A stretch of DNA of 64,000 bases from Terebella lapidaria (GCA_949152475.1 OX424555.1:72555499-72619498); one strand, 5' to 3'. Shown: positions 11,341 to 24,040, numbered from the stretch's first letter. Notes: generated by a model not told the origin, from the sequence alone. Translations and numbers: made by a program.

Positions 11341-13080
11341 CTCCGTCAGTTGGTAACCCGCGACCGAAGTGATTTGTGACTGGGGTGATATGGAAATATG
11401 GCAGATGCAATTCCACAGAGCATCTACAATAAATATATTAACCCTTCAGAAAAATATTCCAATTGAATATTGTATGCCTAATAGATAACTACTGTGTGAT
11501 CCATGTGATGTGATCGAATGAAGAATGAACAATTTACTGCCAGCAACTATGTACATTGGAAATGAAAACTGAGTTGACAAACTAAATTGAGCCAAGCAGT
11601 CATCTACAAAATGCTAGAACTAAAACGTCGAATGAAGTATTAAAAAAAAGAACAGAAATTGTGAAATTTGAATGTGCAGAATATGGAACGAATTTTGATT
11701 GCAACAATCAAGCACACATATTGTTCACCTATGTTCAAATGTTACGTATTATATGTTAGAATGTATGGTATGTTACACACATACAAATAAATACATTATA
11801 TGTATATTTATAAACTATAAGATACCTAGAAGTTGGAGGTGTAACTGGTATTACGTTTCTTACATTTTCATCTCCAAGCACGCTTGGATATGTAGAACCA
11901 AAATATTTAGTTCCTTGTTGGACAGGTGATGCTACATGTATTTTAATAAAGCACAGACTGAAAGTGAACACTGGACATTTTACCACTCACCAAAAATGAC
12001 GTGTTTTACATGTACCTGTCACAAGTGTTTATAACTTGTGCGAAGTGATTCCTCGAATAATATTCCTAGAATAACATTCCTCTGAAATGTGTATACCATA
12101 CTTTATACCATATTATGGTCGCAAATTGCGTTTCGTAAAAGTGGGGTTATTGGAGCAACACGAAAGGGTTGCTTACTTTTAAACAACCGAGTCAGAAAAC
12201 GTTCGCCATAAACACACTTACACACGCCAGAAACACCCATAAGGGTTCCACTGTTGGTAAACAAATAATGTGGCGAAAGTAACGGTACGTTTGGGGAATA
12301 TACTCTTGTATTTCTGTTCTGTCAATCAATCAATAACAATCGCATAAACTGGTTTATTTGAGACGAAGATATGCACTCATATTTATCAGATCAATCAACA
12401 ATCAATTGATAGAATTTCCTTTCATTGACTAACGAGGCATTCCTTATACATCACATGTAGATTGGTAACTCCTGAGAATTCAGGGCGGGGGCTTGAGATC
12501 TGTGAGCAAACATGCTAAATTGGGATCGCTTCACATACACTGATAATAAACACAGAAAGACTCACATCCCTGAAGACCATCACATCAAGGTGAAATGATA
12601 CATATGATAGCATTTTTTCCCCAAATATTTTTGTTCCCTGAACCCATTTTTGTGTGATAGCATTATTGGTTGTTTTATCACGTTGTATATTTGCCTTGAT
12701 GTTTTCCTGGAGTGCTAGTTTTGTGCACTATACTGAATTGTTTTTTTTTAGAAACGTGCACTATAAAGTCGATATCGCGTCGTAGTTTTGGCTTGGTTGT
12801 TCGAAAAAGATTAGATCACAGTCATTCAACTTTTCTTGTATCTAACAATCAGTAATTAATGATTTTGGTAACATCATTATGAAATAGTTCCAGACAATAC
12901 AATAATAACCATTATTTTCGTTATAATATCATGCCATACGAACATGGGAACACACTGATTTTTAATACCTGGTAAATCAAAGCATATCTGGTCTAAGGAA
13001 CTGATGGTTGTCCAGTGTTGATTGGCTCCTCTAGTCATAGTCCAGACTTCTCTCTTTTCGTTCGAGTACATACCCCCTCA
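11341..13080 (-). repeat. Patchy family A remnants and unassigned DNA
   Basis: At 11833-12100 the family A landmark 'gttggaggtgtaactggtat' is followed by 'cacaagtgtttataa', inverse to 18110-18350. A second remnant with 'ttctgttctgtcaatcaa' lies near 12310. The rest shows no recognisable feature and no coding frame of note. Confidence 0.5.
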
Positions 13081-14340
13081 ATAGAAAGTAACCTTCAGTA
13101 TAGTTTGCTTAGCAAACCATACTTTATGATATTGTGGTGTTTGGTGTTGTGTTATGGCTCGGTGTTGTTTTGTTTTTGAAAAATCTCTATTTTTCCATGG
13201 TACGATATAATGTATATCAGTAGCGCACATAACTCTACTGAACCTAAAGTAGGTAACATAATAAAAGAGATTTACGAGTGTTACAAAGGCTCCAAATGTA
13301 TTCAACCGTGAGTCTATCGTGCAAAATATATGTTCGTTAAGAAACAAGGTTATATATTTATGTTCTATGGCTTATAACACGCAAGGAAGTGAATGTTGTA
13401 TATTGGTATACTTTGTCACAATAGCGAAATGGCGGGAAGTTGGCAATTACTTGATTGCAGAAACCAGGCCCGTCATATTTTGCCGGATAGAGCCGATATA
13501 TAAAAACGGATACCAACATTTTTCGTTGCAATCCGTTCGTTTCTAGTATAGATTGACATTCTTTTTTCTCCATGTCCTTCTCGTATCCAATTCCTCACAG
13601 TACTATTCAGGTGATCTCCATATTATACCGTGGGGAGTTTTGCATACACATATTCTTTAAGGATACTATCAGACCAATTTTTACGTTAGGTCATGAGTGT
13701 TGGTACGGATAAAAATGGATTCCCACAGAGCATCAACAGATAGAGTAAAAACCAATTTAAGAGAAATAACATTTTCTAGTAAATTTAAGTCAAACTTGGA
13801 CAGCAAAACGTTCAGTCGGTGACCCTTGTATGCATATTATTGATTTACCGTCCGATCGTAGAACCTTTGGTAGTGAGATGAGAGCTCTGCTTGCAACAAT
13901 TCTGCCCGGGAGATTAAGAGTATGTTACTTGTAGTTGCTAGGCACGATATCACTATCGAACATATTTATTTGTTGACCCAGTAAAGTGAGGAAACTTTAT
14001 TAGATTCATCACAAATTGTACAGTCATATCTGATTTGTGTTGTTTGTAACACGGTAATTGTTGACTAGTTCATCCTATACCCAGTCATCAGCACAGCATC
14101 CTGTAGCATTTTTTTTGCCAGTACAAGTACCGACTCTCCAGCAAAGGTCCACCTCAAGTGCCCTCTGCCCAGCAAACGACGAGGATGGTGGAAGATTTGC
14201 AGCAAGATTGTGTCAAGTTTTAGTATCAGTGGAGTTTTCACTTGGGATCAATTATGTGGGTATTCTGCCCGTTCGCGGTTGCCAGGTTCAGAACATGTTC
14301 TTAAGTAGTCAGCTTACTTTCCGGACGTGGTGAAAGCCTC
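13081..14340 (-). repeat. Family A dispersed repeat (minus copy, diverged)
   Basis: At 14040-14230 'cacccagtcatcagcacagcatcctg', 'gtaccgactctcca' and 'gcaagattgtgtcaag' correspond in inverse to 15990-16140 and 49900-50030. The upstream part is weaker. Confidence 0.55.
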
Positions 14341-14542
14341 AAGTCTTAGCAGATATAGTTTTAAGTAGACAGTCGCTCTGTTCTTCTCTGCTTTTTATTA
14401 CTGATGAGGATATTTGGCAAGTTTCACGTGAACTGTCATATAGGTATAATATCGCATGGATTGATCATTTTATTTTTTTAGGTTTTTCTTCACATGTAGG
14501 TGGTATAATGAAATAGTAATGAAATAGTACAAATAATATAAC

Positions 14543-14830
14543 ATGTCAGCTGCGACACAAATCGTTCTTTTGCGACATAAATATTCATGCTGCGATACAA
14601 ATATTTACGTGGGGACACATATTTGTGCTGCAACAGAAATCACTTATGTCACTACATAAATATTTCTGCTGCAAAACAAATATTTCTGTCGCAAAATGAA
14701 TATTTTTGACACAAATATATCTGATGCAACGGAAATCATTTTAGTCGCAACAGAAATATTTGTGCTGTGACACAAATATCTCTGTCGTGACATTAATATT
14801 TCTGTAATGACACAAATATTTGAGCTGCTC
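14543..14830. repeat. AT-rich minisatellite, unit about 17-19 bp
   Basis: A string of imperfect units of the type 'gctgcgacacaaatatt' / 'ctgtcgcaacagaaatatt', about 16 in all. Neighbouring units differ by several substitutions. Confidence 0.8.
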
Positions 14831-15149
14831 CAAAAATACTTAATTATTTATTTATTTTCTAAATGCTTTTGCCAAAGTACAGGAATAATAATGTAACTTA
14901 GTTGACACCGTAGATCATGTCACTTCAATTACTTTGGTTCAGGTGTTCGTACACCCGAGCCACAACTATGATACTACTAAGTGTGGCCTTTGCCGTTTGA
15001 TAGAGAATTATTCTAACACCACTAACTCTTCACACACGTCACATAAACTTCTGACTCAGGTAGAAGATGACTTTGTGGTGTAAAATGTTCAGTGTTCATG
15101 TTCAGTTTGTGGAACTAAATGTTTAAGTTTTATATATAAAAGTAAAATA
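14831..15149. other. Non-coding stretch, nothing recognised
   Basis: AT-rich DNA between the minisatellite and the next family A block. No reading frame or repeat was identified. Confidence 0.5.
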
Positions 15150-17025
15150 TTTTTACTACATGTATGTGATGTATTAAGAGTAATTCAAGCTTGTAACTGG
15201 GATTCAGAGTGTAGAATTGTAGGGATAAATATTTGATACCAATTACACCTCCAATATTTACTATTCTTACAACTCGAAGCATCTTGCTTGCCAGTAAATG
15301 TCTACTATCGCTCCATATTCGCATAAATTTTGTGTGTGTTTGAATATTGTCATTGAAATTCATTTCATGAGATGCAACAATAAATGTTTTTGTCTCCGAT
15401 TCTCTCCGATCAAGAGAAGAATTCGAATTAGTAATGTTTTTCACGTTCCTTTGGTCAGTTGCCTCATTTGAAGTTCTATATTTTTCAAATGCGTATGCCA
15501 ACCTAGGTTCTTATGATTTGACTCTTCATATTAGCTAGTAAACACATATATAAATGTGTCCAGTTACCACATATCCATTTCAAAATTTGATAGCGGATTG
15601 CGCTATAACACAATATTATCGAATTTTATTGTGCTGGTCACATAGATTACTTACTCATATTCGCTCCGTTCAACAGTATACTTGCAATTTAAAAGTTAAA
15701 AGATGCCACTTGAAACATGAAACATACCGCATGAACATCAAATCTTCCACAGACGAATTGTCAATTTTAGAAAGGGTCTGCCAAAAATTCTCAACGTCAA
15801 TCCAAAGCAGAGAAGAGCAGATTAAATGTCTATATGGAAGTATCCCGGTTCGATTTCAAGCTATCACCATGTACAAAAATGATCTGACCCCTAGAGTATA
15901 TCTCATAAACCTATTATCCCACAAACCTATCAGACAGGAAGAATATCCATACAAGCGAATCCCAAATGAAAGCTCCACTGATAATGAAACTTGACCTCCG
16001 CAATCTCTGTTGTTTGCTGCGGAGCGCACTTGAGGTTGACCTCCGCTGGAGAGTAGGTACTTGTAATGGAAGATAGATTGCTACATGACGATGAAGTGAT
16101 GATTGTGTGTAGGATGGATATAACAAAGATCTCCTAGCAATGTGCACAATACTATTCACCACTTGTTCATCCGTAATGTCCAATATCTGATGATCTTGAT
16201 TTCGTAACAACAATTCGCTCGCACAAGTATGTGACACTGCACAGAGGCAGTGAGCCTAAAATGCCGAAAAATGTTCCAAGCACCACAGTGACACAGGCTT
16301 AGAATCCATGAAAAAATAGCTGTGGAAACAAACTCGATACCGAGAATGTCATTATGCCAGATATAAATCACTCGAGAGAGTCCATTTATTTGCGTGCCAC
16401 CAGCAAACACCGTTATCCACGTCAAGGGCTGTGATTGGTATTTCCTAGGATCACCATACATCATATAGCCCAGAATCTCAAGAGTTACCAGGATAATGTA
16501 TCAATAATGCCTCATTAGTCAGTTGGAGGATCTTGGATTAATGCAGCATCTGGGAATAGGGTGATATATCAGTTGTTATAAATCTGTCGAAAATACACAA
16601 GTCAGAAATGAAATCAAGTGACCATGCCAACTGTTCAATTAGTAACGAATCTAGTCGACTTTCTTCATATTAACTACTGGACCAACCCATAAATTCTTGA
16701 TAGTTGGATAGTGCCTGGCAACTACTGCCTGGCAACATACTGTCGACCCCCTGAGCAGAACCTTTGCAATCAGATACCATAATATGTCACTCTTGGTGGT
16801 TCTCCTACTGGAAGATAGATCACAAGATATGTTGTTTGATTGACAGAACAGAAATACGCGAGTGCATTTCCCAAACGCACATTTTATTGCTGATTCATTT
16901 ATTGTTTGCCAATAATGTAGTATTTATTAGTGTCTAGCATGTGCGTGTATGTGGGTGGTTCTTTATGACGAAATTTCAGGAAGATAATTTTTTTCATTGC
17001 ATGGTTGTTGAAAATAGAGTAACAC
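15150..17025 (+). repeat. Family A dispersed repeat (plus copy)
   Basis: Landmarks include 'ataccaattacacctccaa' at about 15237, 'cacttgaggttgacctc' at about 16028, 'tcagttgg..gatcttggattaatgcagcatc' at about 16520 and 'tttgccaataatgtag' at about 16905. The copy is cut at 17025 by the insertion described next and resumes at 18006. A 146-codon open frame at 15554-15994 lies wholly within repeat sequence and is not a credible gene. Confidence 0.6.
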
Positions 17026-18005
17026 AGAGGCAGATCCAGGATTTTTGAATAGGGTGGGTGCTTTTCTTAAAAGTACATAACCTTGAGAGAGTGCGAGCGA
17101 GCGAAGCCTTATACAGCCTGGGGTTTTTGGAGTTTTCTGGTAGTTTGGAGTATTTGAGATGATTTCTGAGATGCATTTTACACTTGTATCCTGTGAAATC
17201 AATAAGTAGAATTTTAATTTAGAAGTCTGCTTTTGTTGTATATGAGGGATATGGTAATGGTCAATCGTTTAAAAATACTTACTAGTATATATCTTCAAAG
17301 TTATGCCAACATTTAGATATATATCTCCTATATTTATTCAATGATAGTTTTAGTATGAACTCAAGTACGTCGGAGTAGATTTATTATTGGGAGGGGGCAG
17401 CTAAGCAGGTTGGAGGAGTTAGGCGACCGAGTGAAACGAGGTAGGCCTAGTAGCCCATACGGCGTGGGGTCTGGGGCCCGTTCAAGGGCCGCAGGAGCCA
17501 GAGCTTTTTTCCTATTCTATGGTTGATTGTGAGCTCTCTCTGGCTCTGATTAAGTATTTTTCATTCCACACCTGCATGCAAATATTGCTGGTATTTGAGA
17601 GTATTTTTGACCAAAACTGAACATTGTCACTTTAGATAATTCATGTCACATAACTTACATAATGATTAATGACACTGAATTGTATAATTAACATCATGGC
17701 CATTGACCAACGAATGTTAGGCCTATGTAATGCTGTATATGCACCGTAACATATTTCTTAATTGCAGATTGTTTTGTTGAAAATACATCGTGGGGCTGCA
17801 GCTGCCCCCCCCCCCCCCCCACCCCCTCCGGTAAAAATATCAACGAGAAAAATTACACTCATGTTTTCACACATACATGAAAAGTGCATACCCACATTTC
17901 ATATAGACTCTTGCTCTCTCTCTTTTTCTTTTTTTCTCTTTTTTTTTCACTAGCCCAATAGGGTGGTGGGTGTGGTGGGGGTGCGCGCCACTTGCAATCC
18001 GCAGT
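17026..18005. mobile_element. 980-bp insertion in family A with GTAACAC target duplication
   Basis: Family A copies at 40495 and 50885 read 'agagtaacactttg' without interruption. Here GTAACAC is present on both sides (17019-17025 and 18006-18012) with 980 bp between. The insert begins AGAGGCAGATCCAGG and ends with GCAATCCGCAGT, whose inverse ACTGCGGATTGC resembles the start only weakly. It contains poly-C, CT-rich and 'gcgagcgaag' low-complexity tracts and no transposase. A 7-bp duplication, or 8 bp with one mismatch, would suit a hAT-type non-autonomous element, but this is inference. Confidence 0.65.
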
Positions 18006-19090
18006 GTAACACTTTGCGTTGCTCTAAAAAGTAACCTCACCAGCTCATACCTTATGGTGCGTTTTTGAGAGGAATATTATTCTAACATCATTTCATACAA
18101 GGTATAAACACTTGTGACACAGGGAAAACATGTCATTGTGGGGAGTTGTAAAATGTTCAATGTTTATGTTCAATGCAGCATCACTTGTCCAACGGGGAAA
18201 TAAATGTTTTGTTTGTACATATACCAGCGTGTTTCTGCGATATCAGTAAGAGTAACTCAAGCATGGTTTTGTAACTGGGACGTGGGGTCTGGAGTTAGTA
18301 TGATCATGGCTGAAAATGTAAAAAAACTTGACGCCAATTACACCTCCAAAATCTAATCGTCTTAAAACACATATCTCTTTGTATATGTTATTTTGGGGAC
18401 TATGATAAATACAGGACATATTGTATGTGCTGTAACATAATATACAATTCAACATATCATACAATTCGAACATGGACTAACAATTTGTGTGCTTAATAGT
18501 TGTAATTAAAATTCGTAAAATTCAAAATTCAACTTGATTGAAATGTCTCAATCGAAACATTCTGTAGATGGCTGCTTGGATCGACTTAGTTTATCAACTC
18601 AGGTTTTCATTTTGGCTCTAGATATAATTATCGACAGTAAATTGTTGATCCTGGGTGGCATTCAACGTGATTTTCATGATTCGATCATTTCATGTAGATC
18701 ACGTAAAAGATCATTATTCTGGATCCGGTAGTTATCTATTATAAAATACCAAAATGATTATTTTTTGTCTGAAAGGCCTGATTGAATTAGAAACCCATAT
18801 CGCTTTTATGGCTTTCTGTAGATATTCATTTAAAGTTTCGCAGTGAATTGAGTTAAACCACGACATTTTTCACTTCATGTCATTCCATGTGTAGATCTAC
18901 CACTCACATGAAAAATTTGATAAAACGACCACTTCACACGAACTTCTCCAATAGATATTGACATTTTACATGAAATCTGTCAAATATCATCAACAATCCG
19001 AAGCAAAAGGCCAGAGGGAATGTCTGTAGGTATATGTGTACAAGACGTCCCTTCCACCTTGCCCAGACAATAGTCCGACCACTTAAGGGG
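18006..19090 (+). repeat. Family A dispersed repeat (plus copy, second half)
   Basis: This runs from 'gtaacactttgcgttgctc' through 'gacgccaattacacctcc' (about 18331) to 'gcccagacaatagtccgacc' (about 19062). 18590-19085 is closely matched by 49330-49815, and 18835-18930 in part by 61190-61300. Confidence 0.7.
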
Positions 19091-20022
19091 CAGCACTACT
19101 GGAGAAATTTTGTATCAGAAATGGGAGAACTAAAATTCTAAAAATGCCAAAAAGGTTGATGGACCGCCAATGTCTGGTCCAAAATGATCTATGATTTATC
19201 AGGGAAGCCACAAAACTGTTGGTTTTAACATTGCTTCATTTGTCATGTCATATGTTGGAAAATACAGTTCAATTAATTGACTATTGCAGGTACGAGTTTC
19301 ATCGCGCTTGCAGTCTATCTCCGCAATTTGACAACATAGAATGATTATAGCCATAACAATGCATCCCGCCCGAGACTTAGATTTGAAGAAGAAGTACAAT
19401 TTCACATATTTAGTGTGCATGGAAAACATACCTTTTTGGATGAACATGGGGGCAGCCATGTTTAAAGTCCAGCAGGCACTACTTTTTACATTAACCCTTT
19501 ATCCTACATGTAAACCATACATGTGCTCATGCAATACAATTCAGCATTAATGCTATTTCGACATATTAGGCCAACCTAGAAATGTATTAAACTGTCAAAC
19601 TGATGAACATTGGTGCTATGTTGCTGATTGCACTGGTTTCTTTTTTTGGGGGGGGGGGGGGGGGAGCATATTCACATTATCTGGGTGCATCGAAAATTTG
19701 CTTGATCTGGTTTGGACAGACACATCAATACAAAAATATTTTCCTCACTGTATAAATCACTTCACAAAATGTTTATTGTAGCCTGAATATTAAGATCGAA
19801 ATAGAATAAATACAAACCACAGTCCTGCACATTAGAAATGACAGAAAACATTAATAAACAAAATCCACACAAGGATTTAATAGATGCACTTGTAAAGAAT
19901 GTTTGTACATAAAAAATGAGCAAATGGTTTGAAAAGGGCACTATCATCATAAAGGACAGCATTAAAGCAAAAAACTATTACATAAGCACATGTTGAACTG
20001 ATTTCTTATGGTGTAGTGTTAC
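19091..20022. other. Downstream flank of the transposase-like gene; no feature recognised
   Basis: This holds a poly-G run at about 19648-19664 and otherwise AT-rich sequence. On the minus strand a good splice donor (CCACAG followed by GTAACA) ends exon 4 at 20023, six bases after its stop codon. A 3'-UTR exon may therefore lie in or beyond this stretch, but I could not place its acceptor. Confidence 0.4.
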
Positions 20023-20028
20023 CTGTGG

Positions 20029-20174
20029 CTATAGAAGCTGCAGGTCTCCCTCCAGGAAGTCCTTGTGGAGATTGGTCAGCTGGACGGGCTCAGTCTCCCC
20101 GTCGTACTGGACGAGGAATCTGCAGCGCGAGTGGGTCTCTGGTAGACGGGGAGTGAGCCGCTTGATGACTTGTC
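20029..20174 (-). CDS. Exon 4: C-terminal half of a Spindlin/Tudor-like domain
   Basis: Minus-strand exon with the acceptor TTTCGCATATCCAG ending at 20175. It encodes two bases finishing a Gly codon and then 47 residues to a TAG at 20029-20031. The peptide contains GQVIKRLTPRLPE, RCRFLVQYDGE and KDFLEGDLQLL. Together with exon 3 (YVGRKIRHKWKDG, LRWFTG) it forms one block resembling a Spindlin/SSTY Tudor repeat: G.KI.H.WK.G, W.G.V, then Y.V.YDG and a closing L. The phase-1 junction with exon 3 is exact. The exon is now separated from exon 3 by about 11.1 kb because a retrotransposon occupies the intron. Function by family: Tudor-like barrels bind modified histone tails or other peptides; that role here is inference. 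Confidence 0.7.
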
Positions 20175-20348
20175 CTGGATATGCGAAATGTACCATTCAC
20201 TAATGCAATAATACCTACAAAACTGTACCATAAACTGGCAATGAACATGTCAAATAACATACCATCGTAATATTCCCGGATGATACCTTACAATGCTACT
20301 ACTTTATTTAATGGAGGATTTTATTTATTTTCATTGTCATGTTCATAT

Positions 20349-21730
20349 TGTAACGGGTTTGCACCCTTCTGTGACGTCTTGATAAACCGGTTTTCTTGGG
20401 AGGTGGGTGAGTTGTTGTTTAACCGGAGCTGAAACGGTAAAACTCCGGGAAACTGCTACTACTGTACGGTTGAACTCCGGCTAGAAGTCTCTAAGGTTGG
20501 TAGCGTGGTCTGGAATGGACCTCTTAACCGTTGCCCGACTGCTAATCTGCAACTGCACCTGTAAAGTAAGGATCCGGAGGCGTTTCCGTCTCCGGGTACT
20601 GCAACTGCTCCGTCGGGAAACCGCTTTACTGCAACAGCTCCGTCGTTTTCCGTCTTACTGCAAACTGCGACTGCGCCTGGAATAAAGAATCCGGGAACGT
20701 TGCCGTTTCCGAATACTGCAACCGCTCTGCCAGGTTCCGCCGCACTGCAATCTGCTCCGGTTGGCTCCGCCTCACTGCAACCTGGTACCGCACCTGAAAT
20801 GGAGTATCTCGGAAGTGTTCCCACTCCCGGTTACCGCAACCGCTCCGTCAGGTACTGCCTCTGCAACTCCGTCGTCCGGTACCGCCTCTGCAACTGCTTC
20901 GTCGTTCCCGTCTCTGCAACTGCTCCGTCCGATACCGCCTCCGTAGTTGCTCCGTTGAATTCCACCTCCGTCTCCGTCTCCGTCTCCTTCCTCGGTGATC
21001 TGGGTTCTTGGATCACCCTAAGACGTCGTTACAACTTGGTCTTAACCGACTGTAGTCTTATCTCCCTTTACTCCGTATAACCGTCTTTTCCGGGAAACTA
21101 ACTTTATTATAACTTCCAGTTCCCTAACGAACACGGAAAAACAACTCGGTTGAAGTTTTCATGTTTATTTTCCAAGTTCACAGTCGGAAGACTTAACTGC
21201 TATCATCTGGATGACTCTATCCGGAACAAGGGAGTACTCTGCTATGGGAGAAGGGGTCTGCACAGGTCGACGTCAGGACACCAACTCCGCCGTCCGCTGT
21301 GAAGCGGGGGCTTTTATAGACCTGAGACTCACGTCACGTGACCAACCTATTGTGACGTCATAGTCCGCCAAAACACTGATATTTTCCGGATTTCTAAAAA
21401 CACTCTAGAACCAATCAGTGGCTGACACGTCACCTTTTAAACCGAAAACGAGGCTGATCACATGACCTTCCGGAAATAACGTCATTACGTTTTTGTACTC
21501 CATTGTTCCGGCTCCGTGTCCGGTTCCGTCTCCGGTTCCGGCTCCGGCTTTACCGACATCATAAATTACTAAGTTCCGAGACGGAAAACCTTTAAAACAT
21601 TAACAATACGGAACCGTATGAACCTTTAAACACATATACACCCTAATAAACGGTTATTTAACCATAATATCACAAAACACTAACAGAATTACCTAGGGGA
21701 AACCTTTGGGTACGCCCCAAAACCGTTGCA
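20349..21730 (-). repeat. 3' LTR of the Gypsy element (1382 bp)
   Basis: It matches the 5' LTR except for a C/T change near 21386, a missing 6-bp 'cgtctc' near 21545 and a G at 21728 where the other LTR has A. The TATAAAAG box (21311-21318 on the plus strand) and the CACGTG and TGACGTCA motifs upstream of it are retained. This copy could act as a promoter towards exon 4, which lies about 175 bp beyond the LTR end. Confidence 0.95.
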
Positions 21731-21743
21731 CTCCCCCTTCCTT
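21731..21743 (-). other. Polypurine tract
   Basis: On the minus strand AAGGAAGGGGGAG abuts the 3' LTR. This is the expected position and composition of the primer for plus-strand DNA synthesis. Confidence 0.85.
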
Positions 21744-22015
21744 AGACTCTGTTCGTCCCGAACAGAACAATATCACATATATACAAATTGTCAACCGTTA
21801 AACTGTCCGTAAAATCAAACACAACTTGTTTCCGTGATCCGGGTACTGGTACTTCTTAACTAGTTTACCGTCACTGTACCCGGATATCTTGCTTGTTCCG
21901 TTTCCCACTTTTTAACTCTTAATTATACTAGAATCCGGGAAACGGTTCTTCTTTCTTCTCCTTGCGCCGACTTGACTTGCGACGACTTACGACGACTTGC
22001 GACGACTTGCGACGA

Positions 22016-22639
22016 CTACTGCCCACCAGTATCACGGCGCGAACTGCTCCCCGACGGCGGACGAGGTGGAATGGTCTGTGGTACCAACGGTCGTCCGAAG
22101 CTTGTTCCTCTGGCATCAACCGGGAGAAGATCGGGATCATGGAGGCTCCACTGGGGCGGGACGTAGAACCCATTCCTGAGGCGTTCGTCCCGGATGGACC
22201 AATCTGGGATCCGGACGATCTGACGGGTCGGGACGAGACCAAACGGTGACTCTCTCTGCTCCATGATCTCCACGTAGACGCCGGAGTCTCTCATCTCGGC
22301 TGGCCCCCACTGCTCCGGTCCCCAACGTACTGCATAGTATCTGGCGTGCTCCGGGACTGCAGGTGCAAAGACGGAAGCGCTCCGTCCCCCAATATTCACC
22401 GGGAAACAATGGGACGGACACGGTTGAGTTGAAGGACCGCCAAACAGGTAGAATGTGTAAGGTGGACTCTGGGTTGGTGCTCGGACTTGGCTCCTTCCGG
22501 ACCGCTCACTGGAAGACTGTCGAGGTCGGGTTTCCACCGGAGACAGGATTCCGGGTGTAGCTCTGGCTTGATCTACCAGGATACTCCTCCGGGCTCTCTG
22601 CACGTCCGCATGGCTTCGGTCAGACGCGGAAGACTCCAT
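22016..22639 (-). CDS. ORF3 of the Gypsy element, unknown function
   Basis: A 207-codon frame lies between the integrase stop (24041) and the polypurine tract, on the coding strand. It opens with a true ATG in a favourable context (G at -3, G at +4) and ends with TAG. The N-terminal third is basic and Ser/Arg-rich. The middle contains YTFYLFGGPSTQ, CPSHCFPV and ARYYAVRWGPEQWGP, and the tail is Pro-rich with PPRPPSGSSSRR. I see no hydrophobic segment long enough for a signal peptide or membrane anchor, so it does not look like an envelope protein. I do not recognise the family. The same frame stays open upstream to 22942 through a low-complexity tract, so a longer product is possible. It may equally be a non-coding spacer that happens to be open; conservation in related elements would decide. 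Confidence 0.45.
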   Translation of the reverse strand: MESSASDRSHADVQRARRSILVDQARATPGILSPVETRPRQSSSERSGRSQVRAPTQSPPYTFYLFGGPSTQPCPSHCFPVNIGGRSASVFAPAVPEHARYYAVRWGPEQWGPAEMRDSGVYVEIMEQRESPFGLVPTRQIVRIPDWSIRDERLRNGFYVPPQWSLHDPDLLPVDARGTSFGRPLVPQTIPPRPPSGSSSRRDTGGQ

Positions 22640-22942
22640 TCCGTCATCCCTAGCCGCTGAACTGGTTCTGCTTCCGGCTACTGCTTGAATGGTTGCCGGT
22701 AAAGTTCTCTCCGTGGATCCTCGGGTCTCCGTCTCACTACCAGCTCTGCTCCGGGTTCCGCCTTCCGCTTTGGTCTCCGCTCTGCCTCCTGATCTGCCAT
22801 CGGGTCTGCTGTCCGCTCGGCTATCTGCTCTGCTTTCTGCTCTGCTATCCGCTCTGCTATCTGCTCTGCTATCGTCTCGGCCGCTGGATCTGCTTTCTGC
22901 TCCGCCTCCGTCGACCGCTACACTGCCAACCGCCTCCGTCTA
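22640..22942 (-). repeat. Ser-Arg-Ala-Asp/Glu-coding low-complexity tract before ORF3
   Basis: Imperfect 12-15 bp repeats of 'tctgctctgctatc' type read, in the ORF3 frame, as runs of SRADSRAE-like residues without a stop from 22939 down to the ORF3 ATG. Confidence 0.6.
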
Positions 22943-24040
22943 CTGCCACACCGCCTCCGCTTCCGCCACCTTGTCTTCCTAGGAACGCCGAATACGCCAT
23001 CCGGAAAGCCGGGAAACAGAAGTCGTCTAACTACTGCACCGCTTCTACTGAACCGCTTCTCCGGACTGATGGTCTTCCGGGAAACACTTAGTCGTTTTTC
23101 ACTGCAAAATCTGCCGCAGCCGGAAAATGCTGGACTTGATTCAATTCCGCCAAACTTTGTCTGCGATGTGCACAGCTCGAGGTCTGCTCTTCAACTGCTC
23201 TCAGAGCCCGATTTCAAGGCCCTTTTATACCCTTTCTGCTCACGTGACTTGAAAAGCTCCACGCTGATTGGCTGCCTCAGGAGTGACGTCACAATTATGC
23301 AAAAACTCAACCGTAAACCGAGAGGTGTCCGTCTCCGGCTCAACCGGCTTCTCCGGGTTTTTCCGGCTCCCTTTCAACTGCTTCTCCGAGCGAAGTATCT
23401 GCAATTTTGAAGTATCTCTGCCATCAGGAGGGTTGAATAGAGTCTCAGCCAGTTGAATCTGCCTCTCAGACGAACATCTAGACTGCAAGTTGGGCGTTTC
23501 CGCCATCTGTACTGCTTCGTCAACTGCATATCTGCTCATTGGTATTACTGCTTGTCGACACTGGAAACTGCATACATTCTTGTCCAGAAGGAGGGCCCTT
23601 CCTATCTGGAATGATGTTTCACCGCTTCTGTCGATCTGCAGCCGGTTTGCTGTCTCTGCTAAGTGGAAACTCCGGTTGGTTGTCTACAGCCGGAAAACTT
23701 TTCCGTCTTAATTCTCTGAATACGGAAGACGTGTAGCTGCTTCTCTGGAGATACTAGACCGCTAACCCAGGTTCTTCTGGACCCCTGGCCGCTACCCTGG
23801 ACTGGTTGACTATGCGCTCAAACCAGTCAGAACCTCTAGGATGTCTCTATCCGGTCTCTGCACCGCTTTCCGCTCTGCTTCTTTTCTCCGCCCTGTTTCC
23901 GGAACCAGCACTTGCTCACTGTTCCAACTTCTTGCGGTCGCTCTCTGCCGGAACTCAACGTTTTACCAGGGTCTCAGCTATCTCCTTCTCCTGCTCTACA
24001 GCTCACTCCGTCTTCTCATATTTCTGCGTCCTCTGCGGCT
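22943..24040 (-). other. Untranslated spacer between integrase and ORF3
   Basis: Element-internal DNA of the same GC-rich, 'ctgc/ccgg'-rich style as the LTRs. On the coding strand no long frame is present. Plus-strand open frames here are compositional shadows. Confidence 0.5.

Noticed and set aside
15554..15994. 146-codon plus-strand frame
   Set aside because: It lies wholly in family A, is not preserved in other copies and has no recognisable domain.
16180..16210. CTGATGA box suggesting a hammerhead ribozyme in family A
   Set aside because: No GAAA partner box or closing stems occur at suitable distance in any copy examined.
22016..22639. Envelope gene in the Gypsy element
   Set aside because: No signal peptide, membrane anchor, cleavage site or Cys pattern of an envelope protein is visible; kept only as an ORF of unknown function.
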